From: Burkholderiaceae bacterium
GTDB lineage: Bacteria > Pseudomonadota > Gammaproteobacteria > Burkholderiales > Burkholderiaceae_C
Length of the DNA stretch: 64,000 nt
NCBI GenBank assembly: GCA_004323695.1
Contig: SCRU01000045.1
Coordinates: 1-64,000, forward strand
Direction: 5' to 3'
Made by a program: the position numbers and the translations under genes. The notes under the pieces are model-generated. The model worked only from the letters and a program-made list of their open reading frames with translations. It was not told the origin of the DNA and ran no database searches. This document shows, one piece after another, positions 53,744-62,905 of this stretch. Numbering within the stretch: the stretch's first letter is position 1; each line of letters begins with the position of its first letter.

Positions 53744-54766
53744 ATGGACAAGCTCAAGGCCATGGAATCCTTTGTTTCCGTGGCGACGCGCGGCAGCCTG
53801 ACCGCCGCAGCCCAGGCGGAGGGCGTGGCGCCGGCCATCATGGGGCGCCGGCTCGATGCGCTGGAGCAGCGCCTGGGCGTGCGGCTGCTGGTGCGCACCA
53901 CGCGGCGCATCACGCTCACGCCCGAGGGCGGCGCCTACCTGGATGACTGCCAGCGTCTGCTGATCGACTTGGCCAACGCCGAGGCCAGCGTGTCGGCGGG
54001 CGGCGTGAAGGCCGGTGGGCACCTGCGCATCACGGCGCCGGCCGGTTTCGGGCGCCGCCACGTGGCGCCGCTGATGCCGCGGTTTCTGGCGTTGCATGCC
54101 GATGTCTCGATGTCGCTGAACCTGAACGACCGCGTGATCGACCTCACGGCCGAGGGGCTGGACTGCGCGGTGCGCGTGGGTGACCTGCCGGATTCGTCGC
54201 TGGTCGGTGTGCGCCTGGCCGAGAACCAGCGCCGCTGCGTGGCCGCGCCCGGGTATCTGCAGCGGCATGGCACCCCCCGGCACCCGAACGAGCTGTCCCG
54301 TTTCGATTGCCTCGCGCTGTCCAGCGGCGCCGCGCAAAGCCGGGGCTGGGCGTTCCGCGTTCCGCGCAACGCCCCAGGGCGGCAACAGGAAGGCGACCCT
54401 ACGGGCGCCGGCGTTCCGCGCAACGCTCCACGGCGACAGCAAGAAGGCGTCCTGACGGACGCGGCGGCTGGCGGTGACGATGAGGTGATCCACCTCAAGC
54501 CGGGCGGCCCGCTGGACTGCACCGACGGCGAGGTGCTGCACGACTGGTGCCTCGCGGGCCACGGCATCGCGTGGCGCAGCAGCTGGGAAGTCGCGTCGGA
54601 CCTGGCCAGCGGCCGGCTGGTCGAGGTGCTGGCCGAATTTGCGGCGCCGCCCAATGGCATCTACGCCGTGTTTCCGCAGCGCCGGCATCTGCCGCTGCGC
54701 GTGCGCCTGTGGATCGATTTTCTCAAGCAAAGCTACGGTGAGTCGGGCTACTGGCAGGCCGCATGA
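53744..54766 (+). CDS. LysR-family regulator with tandem insert
   Basis: A 340-residue regulator of the CrgA-like type: helix-turn-helix LKAMESFVSVATRGSLTAAA with RRLDALEQRLGVRLLVRTTR, then an effector domain. Two 54-base tandem copies (54357-54464) insert about 36 residues, read VPRNAPGRQQEG and VPRNAPRRQQEG, between WAFR and the VIHLKPGGPL strand, where relatives have a short loop. It overlaps the deacetylase gene (ATGA), suggesting control of that operon. Confidence 0.88.
   Translation: MDKLKAMESFVSVATRGSLTAAAQAEGVAPAIMGRRLDALEQRLGVRLLVRTTRRITLTPEGGAYLDDCQRLLIDLANAEASVSAGGVKAGGHLRITAPAGFGRRHVAPLMPRFLALHADVSMSLNLNDRVIDLTAEGLDCAVRVGDLPDSSLVGVRLAENQRRCVAAPGYLQRHGTPRHPNELSRFDCLALSSGAAQSRGWAFRVPRNAPGRQQEGDPTGAGVPRNAPRRQQEGVLTDAAAGGDDEVIHLKPGGPLDCTDGEVLHDWCLAGHGIAWRSSWEVASDLASGRLVEVLAEFAAPPNGIYAVFPQRRHLPLRVRLWIDFLKQSYGESGYWQAA
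54357..54464 (+). repeat. 54-base tandem duplication inside lysR
   Basis: Two copies (54357-54410 and 54411-54464), both beginning GCGTTCCGCGCAACGC and differing at about a dozen bases. Being a multiple of three, the frame is kept. Confidence 0.8.
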
Positions 54767-55593
54767 AACCCTTGGTGCTGTGCGCGGACGACTTTGCGCT
54801 ACACGCGGGCGCCTCGCAGGGCATTGCGCAGCTCGCGCGTCAGGGGCGGCTTTCCGCCACCAGCGCCATGGTGCTGTCGCCGCGCTGGCCCCGCGATGTG
54901 GCGCTGCTGCGCGAGTTGCGTGGTCGCATCGATGTGGGGCTGCATCTGGACTGGACCAGCGAGTTCGCCATGCAGGCCGGCCATGGCCTGCCCCTGGGCG
55001 CGGCGATGCGCCGCGCGCTGCTTGGCGGCTTTGACCCGGTGGGGGCGCGGGCTGTGATCGAGCGTCAGCTCGATTTGTTCGAGGCCGAGTGGGGCGCGCC
55101 GCCGGACCATGTGGACGGGCACCAGCATGTCCAGCAGTTCGCGGGCATCCGCGAGCCGCTGGTAGCGGCGCTGGTGCGCCGCTACCCGGGCCGGCTGCCG
55201 TATCTTCGCGTGTCCCGGGTGCGCGCCGGCGCGGGCGAGCGCCTCGGCGTCAAGTCCCGGGTGATCTCCCTGCTGGGCGCAAACGCTATGAAACATATAG
55301 CTGATAGACGACATCTGCCAAGGGCTGAAGCCCTGTTGGGTGTCTATGATTTTGGCGGCGACACGGCCCGCTATGCCGCGTTGATGGACGGCTGGCTGGC
55401 GGGAGCACCGGCCGGTGGCCTGCTCATGTGCCACCCGGCTGATGCGGCAGCGCCCGGCGACGCGATCGGCGCCGCGCGGTTGCGCGAGCACGCCTACCTG
55501 GGCGGCACCGACTTTGCCGCGGCGCTGGCGCGCGCTGGCGTCACGCTGGTGCGCGGCCGCGCACCGTACACTCGCGGGCATGGTGCAACGTGA
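54763..55593 (+). CDS. ChbG/HpnK (NaxD-like) carbohydrate deacetylase
   Basis: A 276-residue YdjC-family deacetylase. Metal-binding motifs are ADD at residues 8-10, GLHLD near 59 and HVDGHQHVQ at 116. In Francisella (NaxD) and Bordetella (Lgm system) such enzymes deacetylate undecaprenyl-phosphate N-acetylhexosamine before transfer to lipid A. An ArnT-like transferase and a matching GT2/GtrA pair follow, supporting that role. A dispersed AT-rich element is translated as part of AMKHIADRRHLPRAEALL. Confidence 0.88.
   Translation: MKPLVLCADDFALHAGASQGIAQLARQGRLSATSAMVLSPRWPRDVALLRELRGRIDVGLHLDWTSEFAMQAGHGLPLGAAMRRALLGGFDPVGARAVIERQLDLFEAEWGAPPDHVDGHQHVQQFAGIREPLVAALVRRYPGRLPYLRVSRVRAGAGERLGVKSRVISLLGANAMKHIADRRHLPRAEALLGVYDFGGDTARYAALMDGWLAGAPAGGLLMCHPADAAAPGDAIGAARLREHAYLGGTDFAAALARAGVTLVRGRAPYTRGHGAT
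55285..55343 (+). repeat. AT-rich dispersed element, copy 12 (in deacetylase gene)
   Basis: GCTAT, 7 bases, ATAGC (55297-55301), 18 bases, AAGGGCT (55320-55326), then GAAGCC. Sense orientation, read as I-A-x6-R-A-E-A. Confidence 0.85.
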
Positions 55594-55642
55594 CGCTCGG
55601 CAACGACCCGATCCGGCCTTCGGGCCAAACCCCCATCCCTCC

Positions 55643-57238
55643 ATGACCGCGTCCGCATCGACCGCCGGGGAGCGCCGCATCTCCTGGCTCTGGCTGGCCG
55701 CCCTCTGGCTTTTTCTGCTGCTGCTCGCCACGCTGCGCCCGCTCGCGGTGCCGGACGAGGGGCGCTACGGCGAGCTGGGCCGCTGGATGCTGCAAAGCGG
55801 CGACTGGCTCACGCCGCGGCTGGATGGCATCCCGCTGTTTCACAAGCCGCCGCTGCTGTACTGGATGGAGGCGGTTTCGCTGGCGATTTTCGGCAACCAC
55901 GTGTGGGCGCTGCGGCTGGTGCCGGCCTTGCATGCCGGCGTCATGCTGGCAGGGCTTTACCTGGCCGCACGCGCGATCGCGGGCGAGCGGCTGGCGCGCC
56001 GCGCCGCCCTCATGCTGGGCACCAGCGTGGCGTTCCTGCTGGGTGGGCAGTACGTGAACCACGACATGATGGTGGCCACCTGGATCGGCGTGGCGATCTG
56101 GTGCTTCGCGTTTGCCTTCATGCGCGGCGAGCGCCCGCATGCGAACCTGGCGCGGCTCGGCTTTGTCGCGTGTGCGCTCGGGGTGATGAGCAAGGGGCTG
56201 ATCGGCATCGTGCTGCCCGGGCTGGTGCTGTTTTGCTGGCTGCTCTGGACGCGCCAGTTCCGCAAGGTGCTGGCCTTGCCCTGGGTCAGCGGCGTGCTGC
56301 TGTTCGCGCTCATCGCCGTGCCCTGGTTCGTGCTGGTCGCGCAAAAGTACCCCGGCGTGCTGGACTACCTGTTCGGCACCCAGCAGTTCACGCGCTATGT
56401 CGGCACCACGTTCAACAACATCCAGCCCTGGTGGTTCTATCTGGTCGGCCTGCTGCTGCTGCTGTTTCCGTGGGCCTTTTTCGCGCTCAAGCCCCTGTGG
56501 GACGCGGTGCGGCGCGGTGCTATCCCGACGCCGGAGGGCATCGCGCGCGAATGGCTCAGCCTGTGCTGGATCTGGCTCGCGGCCATCCTGCTGTTCTTCA
56601 CCATCCCCGATTCCAAGTTGATCGGCTACATCCTGCCGGTGATCCCGCCGCTGGCGCTGCTCGCGGCGCTGGGCTGGGAGCGCACGCTGGGGCGGCGCCG
56701 GTTCGCGGGCCGCTGGTTTGCCGCCCTCGCCGTGCTGGTCGCGGCCGCGGCGCTGGCCGTCAGTCTGCTCGTGACCCGCTTCACGCAGGACAAGCTGAGC
56801 TTCGATGTGGCGCACACGCTGAGGTGCGAGATGCAGCCCGGGGACACGGTCTATGTGGTCGGCAACTATCCCTATGACCTGCCGTTCTACGCGCAGATCC
56901 GCCAACCCCTGATCGTGGTCCAGGACTGGGCACAGCAGCGCGCCACGGCGGGCGACGTCTGGCAGCGTGAGCTGTTCGAGGGCGCCAACTTTGACGCGGC
57001 CGCGGCCCGCGTGCTGCAAACGCCCGCCGTGCTGCCGGCGGCCAGTCGCAGGGCGGGCGACTGGCTGCTGGCGCCGCGCAACGGGACCGAGCGCGAGTTC
57101 GGCCCTCCAGCCTGGTTGCCGGTTCAGACCGGCACCGGCTGGGTGCTGTTCAAGTCGGGCGCCAGCGGCGGGGCGGACTCAGCGCCGAAAGGCCCAGAAT
57201 CGGCTCAGCAAAAAGGTCTGCCCGGCTGCCACCAATAG
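55643..57238 (+). CDS. ArnT-like GT-C glycosyltransferase
   Basis: A 531-residue family 39/ArnT-type integral membrane transferase. VPDEGRYGELGRWM carries the catalytic acidic residue in the first periplasmic loop, followed by about eleven to twelve helices and a periplasmic C-terminal domain. It would transfer a sugar from undecaprenyl phosphate to lipid A or core. The ATG at 55643 was preferred over 55580. The last 60 bases run antisense into the gtrA-like gene, adding a tail (GASGGADSAPKG...) unlike the family. Confidence 0.88.
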   Translation: MTASASTAGERRISWLWLAALWLFLLLLATLRPLAVPDEGRYGELGRWMLQSGDWLTPRLDGIPLFHKPPLLYWMEAVSLAIFGNHVWALRLVPALHAGVMLAGLYLAARAIAGERLARRAALMLGTSVAFLLGGQYVNHDMMVATWIGVAIWCFAFAFMRGERPHANLARLGFVACALGVMSKGLIGIVLPGLVLFCWLLWTRQFRKVLALPWVSGVLLFALIAVPWFVLVAQKYPGVLDYLFGTQQFTRYVGTTFNNIQPWWFYLVGLLLLLFPWAFFALKPLWDAVRRGAIPTPEGIAREWLSLCWIWLAAILLFFTIPDSKLIGYILPVIPPLALLAALGWERTLGRRRFAGRWFAALAVLVAAAALAVSLLVTRFTQDKLSFDVAHTLRCEMQPGDTVYVVGNYPYDLPFYAQIRQPLIVVQDWAQQRATAGDVWQRELFEGANFDAAAARVLQTPAVLPAASRRAGDWLLAPRNGTEREFGPPAWLPVQTGTGWVLFKSGASGGADSAPKGPESAQQKGLPGCHQ

Positions 57239-57547
57239 CGCGGCCACCAGCGCCACGAACGACGGCCAGCCCAGCCCGCGCAGCAGCAGCACGAAGACGA
57301 TCTCGTTCGTGGCGAAGCCGCCCAGCGCAGTCGTGAAGAAACGGCCGAAGCTTTGCGCCACGCTGGTGCCGGCATCGCTGAAACTGAGCCAGCGGTGGCC
57401 GGAAAAGCTCACGAAGAACGCCACCATGAAGCCGAGCGCGTTCGCCACTTCGGGCCACACGTAGGCATGCGTCAGCGCGAAGACGGTCATGTGGGTCAGC
57501 GCGGCCGCGCAGCCCACGGCAATGAACCAGAAGCCGGACTTGCCCAT
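57179..57547 (-). CDS. GtrA-like membrane protein
   Basis: A 122-residue protein with four membrane helices and the GtrA pattern NALGFMVAFFVSFSGHRWLSF. GtrA proteins are believed to flip undecaprenyl-phosphate sugars across the inner membrane. It is encoded right after the GT2 gene (two bases apart) and overlaps the ArnT-like gene 3' to 3'. Confidence 0.88.
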   Translation of the reverse strand: MGKSGFWFIAVGCAAALTHMTVFALTHAYVWPEVANALGFMVAFFVSFSGHRWLSFSDAGTSVAQSFGRFFTTALGGFATNEIVFVLLLRGLGWPSFVALVAALLVAAGQTFLLSRFWAFRR

Positions 57548-57549
57548 GC

Positions 57550-58557
57550 TCAGAGCAGCGAGTCACCCGGTTCCGCTGCGGATTGCGGGCCGGCGCCGGC
57601 CGCGGTCAGCCCGTCACCGGTGCGCCGGCGGATCAGATAGGCGGGGCGCTGCTTGACCTCCTCGTAGATGCGCCCCACGTATTCGGCCAGGATGCCCATC
57701 CCGAGCAACTGGATGCCGCTGAAGAACATCAGGCCGACCACGATGGTGGCGTAGCCCGGCACTTCGACGCCGGTGAGAAAAAAGTCGATGATGACCCAGC
57801 TGCCGTACCCGAGCGCGCCAATGGAAAGCAGCAGCCCGAGTGCCGTGAGCAGGCGCAGCGGCGCCGTGGAGAAAGCGACCATGCCGGTGAGCGCGAGACG
57901 GAACGAACCGCCCAGGCCGAAATTCGTCTGGCCATCGGCGCGCGGCAACGGTTCGTAATCGATGGCCGTGCTGTTGAAGCCGACCCAGGCGTACAACCCC
58001 TTCATGAAGCGGTTGCGCTCGGGCAGCGACTTGAGCGCCTGCACCACGCTGCGGTCCATCAGCCGGAAGTCTCCGGCGTGGGCCGGAATCTCGATGTGGC
58101 TGCCCCAGTTCACGAGTTTGTAAAACAGGCCGGTGAGTCCTGCCTGCAGGCGCGACTGGTCTGCGCGGGTCTTGCGCACGGCATACACCACATCCGCGCC
58201 CTGCCTCCATTTCTGGAGCATCTTGCCAAGCAGGGATGAGGGGTGTTGGCCATCCGCATCCATCAAGGCGACGACATCGCCGCGTGCCGCGTCAATGCCA
58301 GCCGTGAGCGCCGCCTCCTTGCCAAAGTTGCGCGACAGTTGCAGCAGCACCAACTGCGGATGCGTCGCGCACAGACGCCGGGCAACCTGGACGGTCTCGT
58401 CGCGGCTGCCGTCATCCACCACGATCAATTCCACATCGGGCGAGAGCCTGCGCAGGGCGGCCAGCACCTGGGGCACCACCAGGTCCAGATTGCCGGCCTC
58501 GTTGAAGGCGGGCATGACGCAGGAAATGGACGGGGTCCGGTCAGCGCGATGAGTCAT
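57550..58557 (-). CDS. Undecaprenyl-phosphate glycosyltransferase (GtrB/ArnC-like)
   Basis: A 335-residue family 2 transferase: VMPAFNEAGNL, VVDDGSRDET, LMDADGQHP, and two C-terminal membrane helices (about residues 235-295). It would load a hexosamine onto undecaprenyl phosphate for the ChbG-like deacetylase, GtrA flippase and ArnT-like transferase encoded here. The ATG at 58557 is required, since the frame further upstream runs into the psiF terminator. Confidence 0.9.
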   Translation of the reverse strand: MTHRADRTPSISCVMPAFNEAGNLDLVVPQVLAALRRLSPDVELIVVDDGSRDETVQVARRLCATHPQLVLLQLSRNFGKEAALTAGIDAARGDVVALMDADGQHPSSLLGKMLQKWRQGADVVYAVRKTRADQSRLQAGLTGLFYKLVNWGSHIEIPAHAGDFRLMDRSVVQALKSLPERNRFMKGLYAWVGFNSTAIDYEPLPRADGQTNFGLGGSFRLALTGMVAFSTAPLRLLTALGLLLSIGALGYGSWVIIDFFLTGVEVPGYATIVVGLMFFSGIQLLGMGILAEYVGRIYEEVKQRPAYLIRRRTGDGLTAAGAGPQSAAEPGDSLL

Positions 58558-58571
58558 GCGCGCATCATGCC

Positions 58572-58610
58572 AAAAGAAAACCCCGTCCAGCACGGCCGAC
58601 GGGGTTTTTT
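58572..58610 (-). terminator. Rho-independent terminator after psiF-like gene
   Basis: CCCCGTC pairs with GACGGGG around a 10-base loop; on the minus strand the hairpin is followed by TTTTCTTTT. On the plus strand it also ends in six T, so it may act both ways. Confidence 0.85.
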
Positions 58611-58629
58611 GTGAGCTTCGGCCTGGGGC

Positions 58630-58938
58630 TTATTTTTTCAGGCAGGTGCTCATGAAGGCCTTGCGCTCGTCGCCCTTCTTGCCGGCGGCTTCGGTGTTGC
58701 AGGATTTCATTTTCTCCTGCTGGGTCATTTTGGCGGGTGCGGCGGCCATCGGTTTCGCGCTCAGGCAGTTTTTCATGAAGGCCTTGCGCTCATCGCCCTT
58801 CTTGCCAGCCGCTTCCTTGTTGCAGGTCCCCATTTTGGATTGCTGCGCCGTCATGGCACTGTCGGCGGCGTAAGCCGCGCCCGTGCCCAGCGACAAAGCC
58901 AGGCCCATCGCGGCGATCAGGGGAAGAAGTTGTTTCAT
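58630..58938 (-). CDS. PsiF-like repeat protein
   Basis: A 102-residue exported protein: signal peptide to about residue 24 (AAYAADSA), then two PsiF repeats, each with C-N-x-E-A then KGDERKAFM and a second cysteine. E. coli PsiF is induced by phosphate starvation; its function is unknown. An AAGGAG site precedes the ATG, and a strong terminator isolates it from the GT2 gene. Confidence 0.9.
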   Translation of the reverse strand: MKQLLPLIAAMGLALSLGTGAAYAADSAMTAQQSKMGTCNKEAAGKKGDERKAFMKNCLSAKPMAAAPAKMTQQEKMKSCNTEAAGKKGDERKAFMSTCLKK

Positions 58939-59076
58939 GAAATCTCCTTGGAAGGAACGTGTTGAAGGGAAGAACATCCGGCCGGGCAAGAAAAGTTCCG
59001 TCCGGATTGCAACATACAACGCGCAAGCCGGCAAGCCGGATGACCTGCCGGCGGCCACACCCCACGCGGTGCCCCG

Positions 59077-59082
59077 TAAAAT
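59077..59082 (+). promoter_or_regulatory. -10-like box placed almost on the argS start codon
   Basis: TAAAAT ends six bases before the argS ATG and no ribosome site is present, which would fit a leaderless mRNA. The -35 is not clear. Confidence 0.35.
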
Positions 59083-59088
59083 CGGGCG

Positions 59089-60774
59089 ATGCTCTTTGTC
59101 AAACAGGAATTGCTCGCAACGCTGGCGGCCGAACTGGAACGGCTGTCGCCCGGCGCGGGGGCGAAGGCGGCCTTTGAGTCGCCCAAGGTCGCCGCGCATG
59201 GTGATCTGGCCTCGACGGCAGCGATGCAACTGGCCAAGCCGCTTGGGGAAAACCCGCGTCAGCTGGCCGGGCGTTTGCGCGAGGCGCTGCAGAAGTCGGA
59301 ATCGTTCCGGCAATGGACCTGTGCAATCGAAATTGCCGGACCGGGCTTCCTCAACATCCGGCTCACGCCCGAGGCCAAGCAGCAGACCGTGCGCGAGGTG
59401 CTGTCCCAGGGCGAGCGCTTTGGCAGGCAGACGGCGAACGGGCAGCGTGTCCTGGTGGAATTCGTCTCGGCAAACCCGACCGGACCGCTGCATGTGGGCC
59501 ATGGCCGCCAGGCGGCGCTGGGAGACGCCATCTGCAACCTGCTCGAGACCCAAGGCTGGGACGTGACCCGCGAGTTCTATTACAACGATGCCGGCGTGCA
59601 GATCCAGACGCTGGCCCACAGCGTCCAGCTGCGTGCCCGCGGCGTCAAACCGGGCGATGCCGGCTGGCCGAGCGGCGACAACGCGGCGGCCTACAACGGC
59701 GACTACATCCAGGACATCGCTGACGACTTCCTCGCAAGCAAGACGGTGCGGGCCGACGACCGCGAAACCATCGCGTCCGGGGATATTGAAGACCTCGATG
59801 GCATCCGTGCGTTCGCGGTGGCTTATCTGCGCCGCGAGCAGGACCGGGACCTGCAGGCGTTCGCGGTCCGTTTCGACAATTACTATCTGGAGTCGAGCCT
59901 GTACAGCAGCGGCAAGGTGCAGGCCACGGTGAACCGGCTGGTGGCCGCCGGCAAGACCTACGAACAGGACGGCGCGCTGTGGCTCAAGTCCACCGACTAT
60001 GGCGACGACAAGGACCGCGTCATGCGCAAGGGCGACGGCAGCTACACCTACTTCGTGCCCGACGTGGCCTACCACATCACCAAGTGGGAGCGCGGTTTCC
60101 ACAAGGTCGTGAACATCCAGGGCACGGACCACCACGGCACCATCGCGCGGGTCCGCGCCGGGCTGCAGGCGGTGGGCATGGGCATCGCGCCGGGCTATCC
60201 CGACTACGTGCTGCACACCATGGTGCGCGTGATGCGCGGCGGCCAGGAGGTCAAGATCTCCAAGCGCGCCGGCAGCTACGTGACGCTGCGCGACCTGATC
60301 GAATGGACCAGCAAGGACGCGGTGCGCTTTTTCCTGCTGAGCCGCAAGCCGGACACCGAGTACATGTTCGATGTGGATCTGGCCGTTACCCAAAACAACG
60401 ACAACCCGGTGTACTACGTGCAGTATGCGCATGCGCGCATCTGCTCGGTGTTGGCCGGCTGGGGCGGCGATGTCGCGCGGCTCGCGGGCGCGGATCTGGC
60501 CGCGCTGCAAAGCGCGCCCGCGCTGGCGCTGGCGCTGCAGCTCGCCAAATACCCCGAGATGCTGAGCGCGGCGGCGCAGGATTTCGCGCCCCATGACGTG
60601 ACGTTTTATCTGCGCGACCTGGCCGCCTGCTATCACAGCTACTATGATGCCGAGCGCATTCTCGTGGATGACGAGCCGGTCAAGCTGGCGCGGCTGGCGC
60701 TGGTGGCTGCGACGGCGCAGGTATTGCACAATGGGCTGGCGATTCTGGGTGTGTCGGCGCCCGTCAAAATGTGA
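59089..60774 (+). CDS. argS: Arginyl-tRNA synthetase
   Basis: A 561-residue class I synthetase. N-terminal Add1 domain is followed by the HIGH-type motif [14 protein letters not shown] near residue 131, [14 protein letters not shown], and [10 protein letters not shown] in the KMSKS position. The C-terminal DALR domain includes [14 protein letters not shown]. It diverges from psiF and overlaps the SPOR gene (GTGA). Confidence 0.97.
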   Translation: MLFVKQELLATLAAELERLSPGAGAKAAFESPKVAAHGDLASTAAMQLAKPLGENPRQLAGRLREALQKSESFRQWTCAIEIAGPGFLNIRLTPEAKQQTVREVLSQGERFGRQTANGQRVLVEFVSANPTGPLHVGHGRQAALGDAICNLLETQGWDVTREFYYNDAGVQIQTLAHSVQLRARGVKPGDAGWPSGDNAAAYNGDYIQDIADDFLASKTVRADDRETIASGDIEDLDGIRAFAVAYLRREQDRDLQAFAVRFDNYYLESSLYSSGKVQATVNRLVAAGKTYEQDGALWLKSTDYGDDKDRVMRKGDGSYTYFVPDVAYHITKWERGFHKVVNIQGTDHHGTIARVRAGLQAVGMGIAPGYPDYVLHTMVRVMRGGQEVKISKRAGSYVTLRDLIEWTSKDAVRFFLLSRKPDTEYMFDVDLAVTQNNDNPVYYVQYAHARICSVLAGWGGDVARLAGADLAALQSAPALALALQLAKYPEMLSAAAQDFAPHDVTFYLRDLAACYHSYYDAERILVDDEPVKLARLALVAATAQVLHNGLAILGVSAPVKM

Positions 60775-61424
60775 GCAAGCAAATGAAACAGCAATTCGGC
60801 GGCACCTTCGTCGGCTTCGTCGTCGGTGTGGTGGTGGGCCTGGGCGCGGCGCTGGCCGTGGCGGTGTATGTCACCAAGGTGCCGATTCCGTTCATCAACA
60901 AGGACGTGAGCCGCGCGCCTGGCCAGGACGCGGCGGAGGCGGCGCGGAACAAGGACTGGGATCCAAACGCGCCGCTGTATGGCAAGAATCCGGTACGCCC
61001 GGCCTCGGCCGCGGCCGGTGGCGCGGTCGATACCACGGGGGCTGCCACCGGGGTGGCTACGTCGCCACTGCCGCCGGCGGTCCTGGGGGGCCAGCCGGCC
61101 GGCATCCATGCGCCGGTTCCGCCGGCCGTGTCCGGGGATCCGCTGGGCGATCTGGCCAAGGCCCGGGCGGCCGCCAGCGGGACGGACCCATTCACCTACT
61201 TCGTGCAGGTCGGCGCCTTCCGCACGGAGGCCGATGCGCAGGCGCAGCGCGCCAAGCTGTCGCTGATGGGGGTTGAATCCAGGGTCTCGCAGCGCGAACA
61301 GGCCGGGCGCACGGTCTGGCGCGTGCGCGTCGGGCCCTTCGAGAAAAAGGGCGACGCCGACAAGGCCAAGGGGCAGCTCGATGGCAGCGGCATGGAGACG
61401 GCGCTGGTGCGCGTGCAGCGTTGA
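60771..61424 (+). CDS. SPOR-domain membrane protein (FtsN-like)
   Basis: A 217-residue protein with one N-terminal helix (about residues 10-34), an alanine/proline-rich linker and a C-terminal SPOR domain (about residues 140-217, starting [17 protein letters not shown]). SPOR domains bind denuded peptidoglycan at the division site. It starts at GTG 60771 overlapping argS, or at ATG 60783. The argS-SPOR-dsbA order is common in Burkholderiales. Confidence 0.9.
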   Translation: MSKQMKQQFGGTFVGFVVGVVVGLGAALAVAVYVTKVPIPFINKDVSRAPGQDAAEAARNKDWDPNAPLYGKNPVRPASAAAGGAVDTTGAATGVATSPLPPAVLGGQPAGIHAPVPPAVSGDPLGDLAKARAAASGTDPFTYFVQVGAFRTEADAQAQRAKLSLMGVESRVSQREQAGRTVWRVRVGPFEKKGDADKAKGQLDGSGMETALVRVQR

Positions 61425-61512
61425 GGCGCCGGGCACCTTGTTTGGGAACTTCCGGCCGGGTCGGCCCTCTGATTCGGACCTTTGATTCCGATATTGACAG
61501 GAGCGTAAATCA

Positions 61513-62163
61513 ATGAAGCGTCGTGAGTTCTCGTTGGCCGGCGCCTGCGCGCTGGCCGCATCCACCCTGGTCATGCCGGCTGCGCGCGCGCAGGGGCAAA
61601 AATTCGTCGCGGGCACCGACTACCTGGTGCTGGACCAACGTGCCATCGTCGAGGCCCCGCCCGGAAAGGTCGAGGTGATCGAATTCTTCTGGTACAGCTG
61701 CCCGCACTGCAATGCATTCGAGCCCGCGCTGGACCAGTGGGTCGCGAAGCTGCCGAAGGACGTGTTCATGCGGCGGGTGCCGGTGGCCTTCAATCCCAGC
61801 TTCGTGCCCGAGCAGCGCCTGTACTACACGCTCAAGGCCATGGGCAAGATCGACGAGCTGCATGTCAAGGTGTTTCACGCCATCCATGTCGAGCGCCTGC
61901 CGATGGACCGCGAAGCCGGCATCATGGCCTGGGTGCAGAAACAGGGCCTGGACACGGCCCAGTTCACGCAGCTGTACAACTCGTTCTCCGTCGCCACCAA
62001 GGTGCGCGAGGCCACCCAGCTGATGAATGCCTACAAGGTCTCGGGCGTTCCCGCGCTCGGCGTTGCGGGGCGCTACTACACCGATGGTGAACTCGCGCAC
62101 AGCATGGAGCGCGCGCTGCAGATTGTCGATTACCTGATCGGCATATCGCGCAAGAGCGCCTGA
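61513..62163 (+). CDS. dsbA: Thiol:disulfide interchange protein DsbA
   Basis: A 216-residue periplasmic oxidase that introduces disulfides. The active site is C63-P-H-C66 in WYSCPHCNAFE; the cis-proline loop is in VSGVPALGV. The signal peptide begins MKRREFSLAG, a twin-arginine-like pattern, so export by Tat is possible although Sec cannot be excluded. GGAG precedes the ATG. A clear terminator follows. Confidence 0.95.
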   Translation: MKRREFSLAGACALAASTLVMPAARAQGQKFVAGTDYLVLDQRAIVEAPPGKVEVIEFFWYSCPHCNAFEPALDQWVAKLPKDVFMRRVPVAFNPSFVPEQRLYYTLKAMGKIDELHVKVFHAIHVERLPMDREAGIMAWVQKQGLDTAQFTQLYNSFSVATKVREATQLMNAYKVSGVPALGVAGRYYTDGELAHSMERALQIVDYLIGISRKSA

Positions 62164-62190
62164 GGCGAACCTCCTTCGGGAGCGCCAGAC

Positions 62191-62217
62191 AAAGCCCGCT
62201 CCGGCGGGTTTTTGTTT
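62191..62217 (+). terminator. Rho-independent terminator after dsbA
   Basis: CCCGC pairs with GCGGG over a four-base loop and is followed by TTTTTGTTT, 28 bases beyond the dsbA stop. It separates dsbA from lptA. Confidence 0.88.
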
Positions 62218-62275
62218 GGCATGGCGCAAGCCATTGCCGGTGCCGCCCTTACAATGCCAGCAAGATTCGTGCCTT

Positions 62276-62905
62276 ATGAAATACCCGTTTGCCTCGCTGT
62301 TGCTGTTCGCCGCGTGCGCGCTCCTGTCGGTCGGTGCCCACGCGGAAAAGGCCGACACCAGCAAGCCGATGAATATCGAGGCGGACGCCCTGCGCTACGA
62401 CGACCTGCACCAGACCAGCGTGTTCACCGGCAACGTAGTGATCACCAAGGGCACCATCATCATTCGCGGCGCCCGGGTCGATGTGCGCCAGGACCCGGAA
62501 GGCTACCAATATGCCACCGTCACGGCTGCGCCCGGCAAGCTCGCGTTCTACCGGCAGAAACGGGAAGGTCTGAACGAATACATCGAGGGCGAGTCGCAGA
62601 CCATCGAATACGACGGCAAGGCGGATACGGTCAAGTTCATCGGCCGGGCCGTGCTGCGCCGCTACACCGGCGCCACGCTGAGCGACGAGACCACCGGCGC
62701 GCTGATCACCTACAACAACGCCACCGATGTGTTCACGGTGGACGGCCGGATCGCACAGCCGGGAGGCGATGAGGGGGCGCCGGGCACGCGCGTGCGCGCC
62801 ATGCTGATTCCCCAGGCGGCCGCATCGGCGTCCGCAGGGACGCCGCCGGCCGCCGCGCCCGCGGCGCTGCAACCCAGTAGCCGCCTGGGCGGGACTGCAA
62901 AGTGA
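62276..62905 (+). CDS. lptA: LPS transport periplasmic protein LptA
   Basis: A 209-residue exported protein (signal peptide ending AHA-EKA near residue 23) with the OstA/LptA beta-jellyroll: [49 protein letters not shown]. It bridges the periplasm in LPS export. No lptC or kdsC lies upstream; dsbA and a terminator are there instead. It overlaps lptB by GTGA. Confidence 0.95.
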   Translation: MKYPFASLLLFAACALLSVGAHAEKADTSKPMNIEADALRYDDLHQTSVFTGNVVITKGTIIIRGARVDVRQDPEGYQYATVTAAPGKLAFYRQKREGLNEYIEGESQTIEYDGKADTVKFIGRAVLRRYTGATLSDETTGALITYNNATDVFTVDGRIAQPGGDEGAPGTRVRAMLIPQAAASASAGTPPAAAPAALQPSSRLGGTAK

